Shown here piece after piece: positions 43,739 to 51,641 of a stretch of 64,000 nucleotides of DNA. Each line of letters begins with the position of its first letter. Within the stretch, counting starts at the first letter, position 1. Below the pieces are notes generated by a model. The model was not told the origin of the DNA. It did not search any database and worked only from the letters and a program-made list of their open reading frames with translations. The position numbers and the translations under genes are program-made. The stretch comes from Thermomicrobium roseum DSM 5159 (lineage in GTDB: Bacteria; Chloroflexota; Chloroflexia; Thermomicrobiales; Thermomicrobiaceae). The stretch covers positions 1,302,001 through 1,366,000 of the forward strand of contig NC_011959.1 in assembly GCF_000021685.1 (NCBI RefSeq). The letters are read 5' to 3'.

Positions 43739-44548
43739 ATGCAGCGAACGATCGAGCAACTCATCGGACAGGTACCTGCCCGCGTCATGCTCCTCTTTCG
43801 CGACCTCGACGAGGATCTCGAAATCGCGTACGACGCCGACCGTCCCGTCGTGGCCGCGAGCACGATCAAGCTCCTGGTGTTGGCCAGACTCTATCGCGCC
43901 TTCGCGCGCGAGCAGCTCGATCCGCGAGCCCGCGTGCGGATCGCCTCCGATCAGGTCGTGCCCGGCAGCGGGGTCCTGCGCTGGTTGGCCGAGCCGCCCC
44001 CGATGACGCTCCGCGACCTGGCTGTTTTGATGACGATCGTGAGCGACAACGTCGCAGCGAATGCGCTCATCGACGTGCTCGGCTTCGCGGCGATGGAGGA
44101 ACTCGTTGTCGAACTCGGCCTCACCGGCACCGCACTGCGACGCCCGTTCTGGGGACGGGCAGCCTACCCCGGCGAGCCGGAAAATCTGGTGACCGCCCGC
44201 GATCTCGCCACGCTCCTCGCTGCTCTGGAACTCGGTCACATCGTCCCAGAAGGACATTGGTTGGACGATCTCCGCATGCTGCTCCGCGCACAGCAATTTC
44301 GGGACATCATTCCGGCGCGCCTGCCGGAAGCGGTCATCGTCGGCAACAAGACCGGTACGCTCCTCGGCTCCGTGCACGATGCTGCCCTGCTTTGGGCCCC
44401 GTTCGGACGGGCTGTTCTCGTGCTGCTCACCAGCGGGGTGACCGATTTCGAAGCGACCCGACGCGCGCTCGCTGATCTGGCCAAAGAGGTCGTCGATCAC
44501 TGGCAACAGGCTAGGCAACGAGGCAATTCGACGAGAGGAGGACGCTGA
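43739..44548 (+). CDS. Class A beta-lactamase-fold serine hydrolase
   Basis: 269 residues. The three motifs of serine penicillin-recognising enzymes are present: S41-x-x-K44 (ASTIKLL), S102-D103-N104 and K204-T-G. No signal peptide is visible, which is unusual for a beta-lactamase; a cytoplasmic amidase or esterase role is therefore possible. ATG 43739 is chosen; GTG 43703 would add 12 residues. The next gene, a PIG-L deacetylase, starts 1 nt after the stop, so the pair is one transcript. Confidence 0.83.
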   Translation: MQRTIEQLIGQVPARVMLLFRDLDEDLEIAYDADRPVVAASTIKLLVLARLYRAFAREQLDPRARVRIASDQVVPGSGVLRWLAEPPPMTLRDLAVLMTIVSDNVAANALIDVLGFAAMEELVVELGLTGTALRRPFWGRAAYPGEPENLVTARDLATLLAALELGHIVPEGHWLDDLRMLLRAQQFRDIIPARLPEAVIVGNKTGTLLGSVHDAALLWAPFGRAVLVLLTSGVTDFEATRRALADLAKEVVDHWQQARQRGNSTRGGR

Positions 44549-44549
44549 G

Positions 44550-45275
44550 ATGTCCGATCTCCAGCTGCGCCATGTCGGGACACCGCCAGCAGCGCAGCGC
44601 GTCCTGGTGATCGGTGCCCACCCCGATGATCCGGAATTCTTCTGTGCCGGGGCGATCGCCCGCTGGATCGCTGCCGGGACGATCGTCCACTATGTCGTCG
44701 TGACATCGGGCGACAAGGGAATACCAGAGGACTGGACTGATCCTCGTCCCTTCGTCACCGTTCGCGAGAACGAACAGCTCGCTGCCGCTGAAGAACTTGG
44801 TGTGCAAGGTGTGACGTTCTTGCGTCTCCCTGATGGTGAAGTGTTCGATACGCTCGACCTGCGTGCTCAACTCACTGGAGAAATTCGGCGTTTTCGTCCC
44901 GACATCGTCTTGACACACGATCCGCTGACGCGACTCTACCGCCAGCATCCTGATCACCGCGCGGTGGGAGCAGCGGCCCTGGCAGCGGCTTTCCCAGCGA
45001 GCCGCTTGGCCACCTTCTTCCCTGAGCAACGGGAAGCTGGGCTTGAGCCCCATACCGTTCGAGTCGCCCTGCTCTTCGGCACCGACCGGCCCGATACCTT
45101 CATCGACATTGCACCCGTTTTCGAACGGAAGCTCGCTGCGCTCCGCCGTCATACCAGTCAAGCCAGCGCATTCCCGGGAGGGTTGGAGACCCGGGTACGG
45201 ATGCGCGCCCGCGAGGCAGGCGCACCAGCGGGGTTGGAACTCGCCGAAGCATTCCTGTGGGTCGACCTCGAGTGA
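44550..45275 (+). CDS. PIG-L / LmbE-family deacetylase
   Basis: 241 residues, a zinc-dependent N-acetyl-sugar deacetylase type. Zinc ligands are in GAHPDDPEF and the later HPDHRAVG. Substrates of the family include N-acetylglucosaminyl lipids, mycothiol precursors and antibiotic intermediates; none is indicated here. The start at 44550 follows GAGGAGGACGC. It is coupled to the beta-lactamase-fold gene and converges on an LLM oxidoreductase gene. Confidence 0.9.
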   Translation: MSDLQLRHVGTPPAAQRVLVIGAHPDDPEFFCAGAIARWIAAGTIVHYVVVTSGDKGIPEDWTDPRPFVTVRENEQLAAAEELGVQGVTFLRLPDGEVFDTLDLRAQLTGEIRRFRPDIVLTHDPLTRLYRQHPDHRAVGAAALAAAFPASRLATFFPEQREAGLEPHTVRVALLFGTDRPDTFIDIAPVFERKLAALRRHTSQASAFPGGLETRVRMRAREAGAPAGLELAEAFLWVDLE

Positions 45276-45300
45276 GCACGCTGCAACGGTGCGCCGCAAC

Positions 45301-46215
45301 TCACGGGGACCCGACCCGATCCCGCACGCGCGGGATCACCTCCTCGACGAAGTGGCGAGCCTGGGCCAGATAATCGCCGGCTACCGGCCAAAAGACGAAC
45401 GTGTCCATACCGAGTTCAGCGAAACGCGCGATGGCGTCTGCCCAGGCATCAGCTGGCCCACCGAGCAGTCCGGGCCGGTTCACGCGATAGGAACGGCCTC
45501 CGGGAACGTCGAGCACCCCGAGCAGGTTATAGAGCCGACGGATGGTGGCAGGGTCGCGACCAACTCGTTCGGCACCTTCGTTCACCCACTGGTTCACCTG
45601 CGGTAACTTTTCCGGGAGAACATAGGGTGTCGAGACAGTGATGCCATCGGCCAGCTCACCGGCGAGTCGGAGCGCTCGCGGTTTGATCGCACCGACCCAG
45701 AGCGGGATCGGGCGAGTCGGGGCGGGCCCGAACACGAGATGATCGACGCGAAAAATAGGGCCCTCGTAGGTGACCGGCTCGCCGCTCTTTGCCCTCTCCC
45801 ACAGGAGTCGGCAGAGTCGCAACGCATCCTCGATCGCTGCGAGCGCCTCACCCGGCGACCAACGGGGTCCTCCCATCGCGGCGATGCCGTCCCAAATTCC
45901 ACCGGATCCTAATCCCAACTCGACCCGCCCTCCGGTCAAGCGGTCGAGGGTCGCTGCTGCTTTTGCCAGCATCGGCGCTGGACGGAGAGCGAGTGTGGCC
46001 ACATTCATCAGAACATGGACGCGCTGGGTCCGAAGCGCAACGGCTGTCAGGACTGTCCACGTCTCAGCGAAGCGTGGGTTGTAGGCGTGATCTTGCATCG
46101 CCACCAGGGCGATGCCAGCGGTATCTGCGAGTTGGGCCAGTGCTTCGATTTCCCATGGACGATCGATGACTGGGTCGATGTTCAGTCCGAAGGCCAAGCT
46201 CGTTCGCTCACGCAC
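45301..46215 (-). CDS. F420-type luciferase-like (LLM) oxidoreductase, second paralogue
   Basis: 304 residues. ALAQLADTAGIALVAMQDHA, LDRLTGGRVELGLGSGG and the PLWVGAIKPRALRLAGELAD segment mark the class. GTG 46215, preceded by AAGGT, gives the size usual for the family; an upstream start at 46338 would add 41 residues. A decayed relative lies 1 kb upstream on the same strand. Confidence 0.85.
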   Translation of the reverse strand: MRERTSLAFGLNIDPVIDRPWEIEALAQLADTAGIALVAMQDHAYNPRFAETWTVLTAVALRTQRVHVLMNVATLALRPAPMLAKAAATLDRLTGGRVELGLGSGGIWDGIAAMGGPRWSPGEALAAIEDALRLCRLLWERAKSGEPVTYEGPIFRVDHLVFGPAPTRPIPLWVGAIKPRALRLAGELADGITVSTPYVLPEKLPQVNQWVNEGAERVGRDPATIRRLYNLLGVLDVPGGRSYRVNRPGLLGGPADAWADAIARFAELGMDTFVFWPVAGDYLAQARHFVEEVIPRVRDRVGSP

Positions 46216-47186
46216 CGTCGGTACCTTCCATTCCCCATGCACACCGCTTCCCCGTATCCACCCGACCAGTCGTGGGATGACGGCCAACTCGCGCCGGAAC
46301 GCGTTTACCGGATCGTCGCGTCGCTCGAGCACTGTCATGCAGTCGGCTGCAGGCTTCGGATCGGACTGGAGAACGCGCTCGGAGCGAACGTTGGAGATAC
46401 AGGCAGCGCATAGTCTCTCCAGTCGCGGCGCGCTGAGGTTTCACACTCGATACGACTCGTCCAGCGCCGCAGGACAGACCCACAGACTGCCGAACCCGTC
46501 CAACCAGCAGTGGGCGAAAGCGATCGCCGCGGGATCGACCCGCTCGACCGCCTCACTCATCGTTCGCAGTTCGACCAGCACCGTGAGCGGATCAGCGCCA
46601 GCACTACCGCGAAGTTCTCGTTCCCTGCGCGCGTCAGCCTGAGCAGGAAGCCGTTGCGGATCTTCGCCGTCTGCTGGCCGAGCTCGAGGGCATCGTACGG
46701 CTGGACGAGCACAGCGTACGGCATACAGGCAACCGCTCGGTCGAGCGACCGATTGATCCTGGCTGACATCGAGAGAACCGGACTCGCTCGATCGACCTGG
46801 GGACTGGTGCGTACGACGAATGCTCGTCCGAGAAGGGGGTAGTCCACGTTGCTTCGACATGAGCCAGAATACGCTCGTGCGGTCGTCCGACGCCGCTGCA
46901 CAGCAATTCACCCGGTTCTCGACGCGTGCCCCCTCCAGCGACCGGGTTCGTGGCACCTCGTAAAGGTTCGGCAAGGAGAGGACTGGAGGCAGCCAGTCAC
47001 CCGTCCTTGCCGCGCAACTGTCGCATCCGCGGCCAGCGTTCACCAATCTGGGTCTCGATTTCCTGGACTGGGGTCGGTTCACGGCTCACCCCTCTGATAT
47101 CCTCCGATCGTCGCGAGTCCAGTCGCGCGCGAGTCCGACAGCCAGCCGGAGAGAACGAAAGCTTCGCTCAGCACCATGACTGCCTC
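46216..47186. other. Gene-decay zone
   Basis: About 970 nt without an intact gene. On the minus strand near 46441-46905 two overlapping frames together look like one protein broken by a frameshift: DYPLLGRAFVVR and ACMPYAVLVQPYDALEL in one frame, then VLVELRTMSEAVE and AFAHCWLDGFGS in another. I do not recognise the family. The rest holds short Arg-rich open frames only. Confidence 0.45.
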
Positions 47187-47500
47187 TCAGAGGTGAAGGC
47201 GTGAACCGCCCCTGGTCTCGAGAGCATCCCACGCAGTGACCGCCTCCCAACCCCCTAACTCGAGACGCTGGTGCGTCACGCGGTCGAGACTGGCCGCCGC
47301 TCGGGTCAGGACTTCTGGCTGAGCCGAGGGAAAATTGGCTCCAGCATGTGCCAGGTATCCCGTTTCGTTATGTGCAGCGAGCTCAGTAAGCAATGTGCGG
47401 GATGTCATGAACACCGAGTCCGGTAGGGTGATCCTGAACGGTCACTAGGTCGAGATTAACCTGCTCTGCGACCTGCGCCGACTCGAGCGCGCGATGGTCC
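47187..47500 (-). pseudogene. Remnant of an LLM-family oxidoreductase
   Basis: Two minus-strand frames give consecutive pieces of an F420-type oxidoreductase: first ALESAQVAEQVNLDLVTVQD (about 47500-47440), ending in a stop, then TLLTELAAHN and VLTRAAASLDRVTHQRLELG (47414-47187). They align with ALAQLADTAGIALVAMQD and MLAKAAATLDRLTGGRVELG of the intact paralogue at 45301. The frame is broken at least once, and the N- and C-terminal parts are lost, so this is a decayed copy. Confidence 0.75.
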
Positions 47501-47612
47501 CGTCGTCACGACCTATCCGACCTCGCACTGCCTCCAGACACAGCCACGCCGGAGCACGCTGACCGAAAAGAGAGCGAGTGAGCACAGCGGAAACATCGAG
47601 CTACACCAACTT

Positions 47613-48260
47613 TCACTGAGGCACGCGACCCAGCTGTTCCATCACCGCGTGCAACCAAGCCTCGTACTGCGCTTCGCTGCGCGCGCCGCTCGAGACATAC
47701 TCGCCAGCGGCGACCAGCGTCGGCACCGCCCAGACACGGAGTTCCCGCGCACGGGACAAATCTGCCCGCACAGCGTCGAGGACAGTCTGACTCCGGTACG
47801 CCTCTTCCCACGCCTGGACATTCAAGCCGACGTCAGCTGCGCACTCGCGCAGGACGATCTCGTCGGCAATATTGCGGCATTCGATCAAATGCGCCTGCTG
47901 AATCCGATCGAACAGATCCCAATGCGCAGCTTGGCCACCCAGCACTTCGGCTGCCTTGCAGGCACGGAGACCAGGTAACGAGTACGGATAATCGAACGGT
48001 CGTGTCGCCATCAGATCGGGTCGGAAGCGGTGCTCGTCATCGTATCGGTTGGCCATTCGCCAGTGCTCGAGGATTTCGGCTTTGCCTCGCTCCTTCGAGC
48101 CGAAGAGGGCGACGATCGCCTCTGGTGTCGGTGCCAACGCAAAGCACCGGTGCACGAACTGGACCTCAGGATGACGCGCCGCTACTCGCCGCAACCGTGG
48201 CGACGCCACGGCACACCATGCTCAGAGAACGTCGTGAAAGAACTCGACGACGATGGTCAC
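47613..48260 (-). CDS. DsbA/FrnE-like thiol oxidoreductase, probable selenoprotein
   Basis: 215 residues if the in-frame TGA at 48222-48224 is read as selenocysteine. Reading from GTG 48260: VTIVVEFFHDVL, then TGA (residue 13), then AWC (Cys16). DsbA/FrnE relatives have C-x-W-C here, so the TGA replaces the first catalytic Cys and gives U-A-W-C. Downstream the frame continues unbroken with the family pattern (SPRLRRVAARHPEVQFVHR, then FDYPYSLPGLRACKAAE and RVWAVPTLV with the cis-Pro). A 7-bp hairpin with a GTC loop follows the TGA. GTG 48260 has GGGGAG upstream and lies 2 nt after doxX. If not recoded, the product would start at 48209 and lack the active site. Confidence 0.78.
48195..48211 (-). 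promoter_or_regulatory. Candidate selenocysteine insertion (SECIS) hairpin
   Basis: On the minus strand, starting 10 nt after the TGA codon, CCGTGGC-GTC-GCCACGG forms a perfect 7-bp stem with GU in its 3-nt loop. The loop G is the 18th base after the TGA, close to its place in the E. coli fdhF element. Bacterial SECIS elements lie inside the coding region right after the UGA and need a G/U in the apical loop, so position and loop both fit. Confidence 0.65.
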
Positions 48261-48262
48261 GG

Positions 48263-48652
48263 TCAGCTCCCCAAGCTGAGCGGCCACGGCGTCGGCACCC
48301 CGAGGAGAGCGAGCGCTGCGCCAGCCAGCGCGAGATTCTTCAAGAAGTGTGCCATCTGATTGGCCCGCATCATGGGATCGCTCTCCGCCCAGAAGTTGTG
48401 CATCCAAAAGGCAACCGGCACGAGAAAGATGATGAGAAGGAGATTACCGATGACCGGCTGGTACCCGGTCGCGACGCTCGCACCACCGAGAAGCAGCATG
48501 ATCCCGGTGATGATGACCGCGGCCTGCGGGGCTGGAACTCCTTTGGATGCAGCATAGCCACTCATCGCTCGCCACATCGCAAAGTGATTGACGCCGTTGA
48601 TCACGAAGAAGAGCCCGAAAATCACTCGACCAGCCAAAAAGGCCCACTCCAT
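48263..48652 (-). CDS. DoxX-family membrane protein
   Basis: 129 residues, four helices, of the DoxX family. GRVIFGLFFVINGVNHF is the signature first helix; helices 2-4 follow with VATGYQPVIGNLLL and HNFWAE between. DoxX-like proteins are linked to quinone-coupled sulfur or thiol oxidation and to oxidative-stress complexes. ATG 48652 follows GGGAG. Its TGA is 2 nt before the start of the DsbA-like gene, so the two are translated from one message. Confidence 0.85.
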   Translation of the reverse strand: MEWAFLAGRVIFGLFFVINGVNHFAMWRAMSGYAASKGVPAPQAAVIITGIMLLLGGASVATGYQPVIGNLLLIIFLVPVAFWMHNFWAESDPMMRANQMAHFLKNLALAGAALALLGVPTPWPLSLGS

Positions 48653-48696
48653 ATTCTCCCCCTCTCGGTCGCCCATCGAGCTGCAGCGAAAGCGAA

Positions 48697-48720
48697 GCGG
48701 GGGCTTCTCGTTGCCCCCGC
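48697..48720 (-). terminator. GC-rich hairpin between yceI and doxX
   Basis: GCGGGGGC (48697-48704) pairs with GCCCCCGC (48713-48720) with an 8-nt loop, in the 78-nt gap between the YceI stop and the DoxX start. On the transcribed strand TTCGCTTTC follows, a weak U-tract. It may partly terminate the message and so lower doxX and dsbA expression relative to yceI. Confidence 0.5.
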
Positions 48721-48730
48721 CCCTGCTGTC

Positions 48731-49294
48731 TCACACCGCATCCTTGCGCACCAACTCGACCTCGATGAACACGTCGACTGTGTCACCGACCAGCCAGCCA
48801 CCGGCTTCCAGAGCCACGTTCCAGCTGGCTCCAAAATCATGCCGGTTGATCTTCGTCCGCGCCTCGAACCCGGCGCGTACACCACCCCACGGATCCTTGG
48901 CGACACCGTGGAATTCCGCATCGAGGGCGACTTCCTTGGTCACCCCGCGAATCGTGAGATCACCGACGACTCGGTAACGGTTTCCTCCGAGTGGCTCGAT
49001 GCGCTTGCTCACGAAGGTGATCGTCGGATAGTGCTCGACGTCGAGGAAATCCGCTGAGCGAAGATGCGCGTCCCGTCGTTCCTCGCGCGTATCGATACTC
49101 GCTGCATCGATCGTCACCTCGACCTTGCCACTCTCTGGATGCGCTGGATCGAACTCGACCCATCCCGAGAACGACTTGAACTGTCCACGCACGGTCGTCA
49201 CCATGAGGTGCCGAACCGCGAACGTGATTTGGCTGTGAGCCGGATCGATCTCCCAACGGGCCAAACCTGTAAGTTCCGGCGCGACCGTCGTCAC
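48731..49294 (-). CDS. YceI-family lipocalin-like protein
   Basis: 187 residues with the YceI beta-barrel pattern: WEIDPAHSQITFAVRHLMVTTV at the start, IDAASIDTREERRDAHLRS, then FLDVEHYPTITF and GDLTIRGVTKEV. YceI proteins bind polyprenyl lipids such as ubiquinone precursors and are often stress-induced. No signal peptide is visible, so it acts in the cytoplasm. GTG 49294 has AAAGGAGG; ATG 49315 is an alternative. It is the first gene behind the promoter with HxlR-type palindromes and heads a transcript with doxX and the DsbA-like gene. Confidence 0.9.
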   Translation of the reverse strand: MTTVAPELTGLARWEIDPAHSQITFAVRHLMVTTVRGQFKSFSGWVEFDPAHPESGKVEVTIDAASIDTREERRDAHLRSADFLDVEHYPTITFVSKRIEPLGGNRYRVVGDLTIRGVTKEVALDAEFHGVAKDPWGGVRAGFEARTKINRHDFGASWNVALEAGGWLVGDTVDVFIEVELVRKDAV

Positions 49295-49320
49295 CCTCAG
49301 TCCTCCTTTCTCCATTCCTT

Positions 49321-49377
49321 AACTACGCAATCCGTAGCAACTACGACTATCATAGTGCTCGCGTGGCGGGCTGTCAA
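49321..49377 (-). promoter_or_regulatory. yceI promoter with overlapping palindromes (candidate HxlR operator)
   Basis: On the minus strand TTGACA (49372-49377) and TATGAT (49349-49354) are 17 nt apart, near-consensus. ACTATCATAGT (49346-49356) is a palindrome covering the -10 box. Downstream are GTAG-CAA-CTAC (49334-49344) and CTACG-CAATC-CGTAG (49323-49337). AACTACG repeats at 49321 and 49339, 18 bp apart. A protein bound here would block initiation, and the adjacent divergent HxlR gene is the obvious candidate. Confidence 0.7.
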
Positions 49378-49480
49378 GAGTGAGACCGTGACATCGCTGG
49401 GCTGCACTGCTCAGTCGCTGGTCTCCTGGCCGATGCTGCTCTCGCAGGATGGCACCACACGTCCCCAGAGAGCAGCGCAG

Positions 49481-49486
49481 TACAAT
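49481..49486 (+). promoter_or_regulatory. Possible -10 box of the HxlR gene
   Basis: TACAAT at 49481-49486 lies 17 nt before the start codon and would place transcription close to the gene. The matching -35 is weak (CACGTC at 49458). Confidence 0.35.
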
Positions 49487-49503
49487 GAGAACAGCGAGGT
49501 TGG

Positions 49504-49881
49504 ATGATGCGACGCGAGAGCTCCCACGAAGCCACCTGTCCGATCGCACGCGCAGCCCGACTGCTCGGTGACCACTGGGTACTCCTCATACTCCGCGAAC
49601 TCGGTCGAGGGAACCGTCGTTTCCAGGAACTTCTGCTCGCAACCGGAATCAGCCCTGCGGTACTCTCTCAACGCTTGCGGTACCTGGAAGCCGAAGGGCT
49701 CGTCTCCCGCCACGCGTATGCCGAAGTTCCACCACGCGTCGAGTATGCGCTCACCGAAAAGGGGCGGGCCGCTCTTCCGCTCATCGATCAACTGCGCGAA
49801 TATGGCGAACGCTGGCTGAATCCGGAACCTCCCGAGACCGACGACCTCGACTTCGTCGAGTCAGCTTCAGCCGAAGCGTGA
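49504..49881 (+). CDS. HxlR-family redox/aldehyde-responsive regulator
   Basis: 125 residues with the HxlR winged helix: TCPIARAARLLGDHWVLLILREL at the start, RFQELLLATGISPAVLSQRL as recognition part and RVEYALTEKG as the wing. The conserved N-terminal Cys (C12) is the residue that senses quinones, aldehydes or disulfide stress in relatives such as YodB. ATG 49504 has a weak site. It is divergent from the YceI-DoxX-DsbA genes and probably represses them. Confidence 0.88.
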   Translation: MMRRESSHEATCPIARAARLLGDHWVLLILRELGRGNRRFQELLLATGISPAVLSQRLRYLEAEGLVSRHAYAEVPPRVEYALTEKGRAALPLIDQLREYGERWLNPEPPETDDLDFVESASAEA

Positions 49882-49899
49882 GACGACGAGGGAATTCCA

Positions 49900-50832
49900 G
49901 TGCGCATCGTCTCGCTGTTACCGAGTCTCACCGAGATCTGCTGGGCACTGGGGCTCGCCGACGAACTCGTCGGTGTGACTCACGAATGCGACTATCCGCC
50001 CCTGGTGCGCTGCAAACCGCGTGTCACTCGCAGCCTGCTGCCGCCGAACCTCAGCCACGCGGAGATCGATGCAGCGGTCCGCGAGCGCACAGCCGCACGG
50101 TTGCCGCTCTATGCGCTCGATACGGAACTCCTGGCCACCCTGCAGCCGGATCTCATCTTGACCCAAGCGCTCTGCCCGGTCTGTGCTATCTCGATCGATG
50201 ACGTTTGCCAGCTCGCGGCTACTCTTCCCGGTCCACCGCGCGTGCTCTCGGTCGAACCAACAACGCTCGAGGAAATCCTGATCTCGGTCGAACTCGTCGC
50301 TCGCGAGACGGGGCGCGAGCGAACGGCACGAGCCATCGTTTCGGCACTGCGCCAGCGGCTCGCCTGGATCTCGGCGCGACTCGCTGGTCGCACAGAAGAG
50401 CCGCGAGTTGTCTGCCTGGAATGGCTCGAGCCCCCGATCGTCGCGGGTCACTGGGTTCCGGAAATGGTCGCGGCAGCGGGCGGCCGAGACGTACTGGGTA
50501 TCGCCGGACAACCCTCGTACACCGTAACCTGGGATCAGGTTGCAGCCGCCGAGCCGGATATCCTGGTCGCCATGCCTTGTGGGTACACCCTTTCCGAGAC
50601 GGTCGATTTGGCTCACCAACTCCTCGGCCACCCGATCATCCAGTCGATCCCGGCTGTCCAGCGAGGTGCGCTCTGGGCCGTGGATGCCTCAGCCTACTTC
50701 AGTCGCCCCGGTCCACGCGTCGTGCGCGGCGTCGAAATTCTCGCCGCCATCTTGCATCCGGAACGCTGCAGCAGCGACGTGCAGCGCCTCGCCGTTCCCG
50801 TGCGTACCGGTACACCGCTGGCTCCAGCATGA
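49900..50832 (+). CDS. Cobalamin-type (BtuF-like) substrate-binding protein without signal peptide
   Basis: 310 residues of the periplasmic-binding-protein class III fold. The opening RIVSLLPSLTEICWALGLADELVGVTHECDYP is the usual BtuF-like start, with LDTELLATLQPDLILTQALCPVCA and EPDILVAMPCGY following. There is no signal peptide or lipobox, so it should stay in the cytoplasm, as in a known subgroup of cobalamin-binding proteins. GTG 49900 is the start. Its stop overlaps the start of the ECF S-component gene (ATGA). Confidence 0.82.
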   Translation: MRIVSLLPSLTEICWALGLADELVGVTHECDYPPLVRCKPRVTRSLLPPNLSHAEIDAAVRERTAARLPLYALDTELLATLQPDLILTQALCPVCAISIDDVCQLAATLPGPPRVLSVEPTTLEEILISVELVARETGRERTARAIVSALRQRLAWISARLAGRTEEPRVVCLEWLEPPIVAGHWVPEMVAAAGGRDVLGIAGQPSYTVTWDQVAAAEPDILVAMPCGYTLSETVDLAHQLLGHPIIQSIPAVQRGALWAVDASAYFSRPGPRVVRGVEILAAILHPERCSSDVQRLAVPVRTGTPLAPA

Positions 50833-51641
50833 CGATGCTTCGCCGAGTGACGAGCACGGTAAGCCTGCTGTTCGCCAGTATCGGCGGGCTGCTCGCGTTT
50901 TTCTATCCGTTTCTGCTCGCGGCAGCCGGCTACGATCCTGGTCCGACACGAGGCATCGAGGTACCGCTGCTCTTTGCCGCGCTCGCCTTCGTCTCGCTCA
51001 TCGTGCTCGTGACCGGGTTCGCTGATGACGAGGGGATCTTGGCGGATCCAGCCAGGACGATCGCTGTGCTGGCAGTACTGGTCGCTGTCGATAGCCTGCT
51101 TCGGTTCGTCCCGAGCCTGATCGGAGCCAGTCCGATCTTTCTCCTGATCGTGCTCAGCGGTTATGTCTTCGGTGCGCGGTTCGGCTTTCTCATGGGTACC
51201 CTCACCTTGCTCGTCTCGGCAGCACTGACAGGCGGCATCGGCCCCTGGCTTCCCTTTCAGATGTTGGCAGCCGGATGGATGGGACTCACTGCCAGCTGGC
51301 TCCCGCGCTGGCGAGGGTGGCCACGCCGCCTCGCTCTCGTCGCTTTCGGCGTCCTGTGGGGGTTCGCGTTCGGAGCGCTCATGAACCTGTGGTTCTGGCC
51401 GTTCGCGGCACCCGGCGTCGCGGAGAGCGGCGGCATCTACTGGACACCGGGCATGACGCTGAGCGAGACGATCGCTGCCTACACGCGCTTCTACTTCGCG
51501 ACCTCGCTCCTCTTCGATGGAACGCGCGCGTTGGGCAATGCCGCATTGCTTCTCTTGCTCGGCGAACCGCTCGTCATGGTACTGGAACGCTGGAAAGTTC
51601 GCTCGACCTGGCACCCCTGGTACGAGCTCCCGACTGGCTAG
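50829..51641 (+). CDS. ECF transporter S-component (vitamin uptake)
   Basis: 270 residues, six to seven helices. LAVLVAVDSLLRFVPSLIGASPIFLLIVLSGYVFGARFGFLMG-type helices, with the aromatic/Gly pattern in the middle, are those of energy-coupling-factor S-components; the coupling to a BtuF-like protein suggests a cobalamin (CbrT-like) substrate. The A, A' and T components are not in the window. The gene converges on a CoA-transferase gene with a 4-nt overlap. Confidence 0.75.
   Translation: MTMLRRVTSTVSLLFASIGGLLAFFYPFLLAAAGYDPGPTRGIEVPLLFAALAFVSLIVLVTGFADDEGILADPARTIAVLAVLVAVDSLLRFVPSLIGASPIFLLIVLSGYVFGARFGFLMGTLTLLVSAALTGGIGPWLPFQMLAAGWMGLTASWLPRWRGWPRRLALVAFGVLWGFAFGALMNLWFWPFAAPGVAESGGIYWTPGMTLSETIAAYTRFYFATSLLFDGTRALGNAALLLLLGEPLVMVLERWKVRSTWHPWYELPTG

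Noticed and set aside
43739..44548. Antibiotic-resistance beta-lactamase
   Set aside because: The SxxK, SDN and KTG motifs are present but there is no signal peptide and the gene is coupled to a deacetylase, so a resistance role is not supported.
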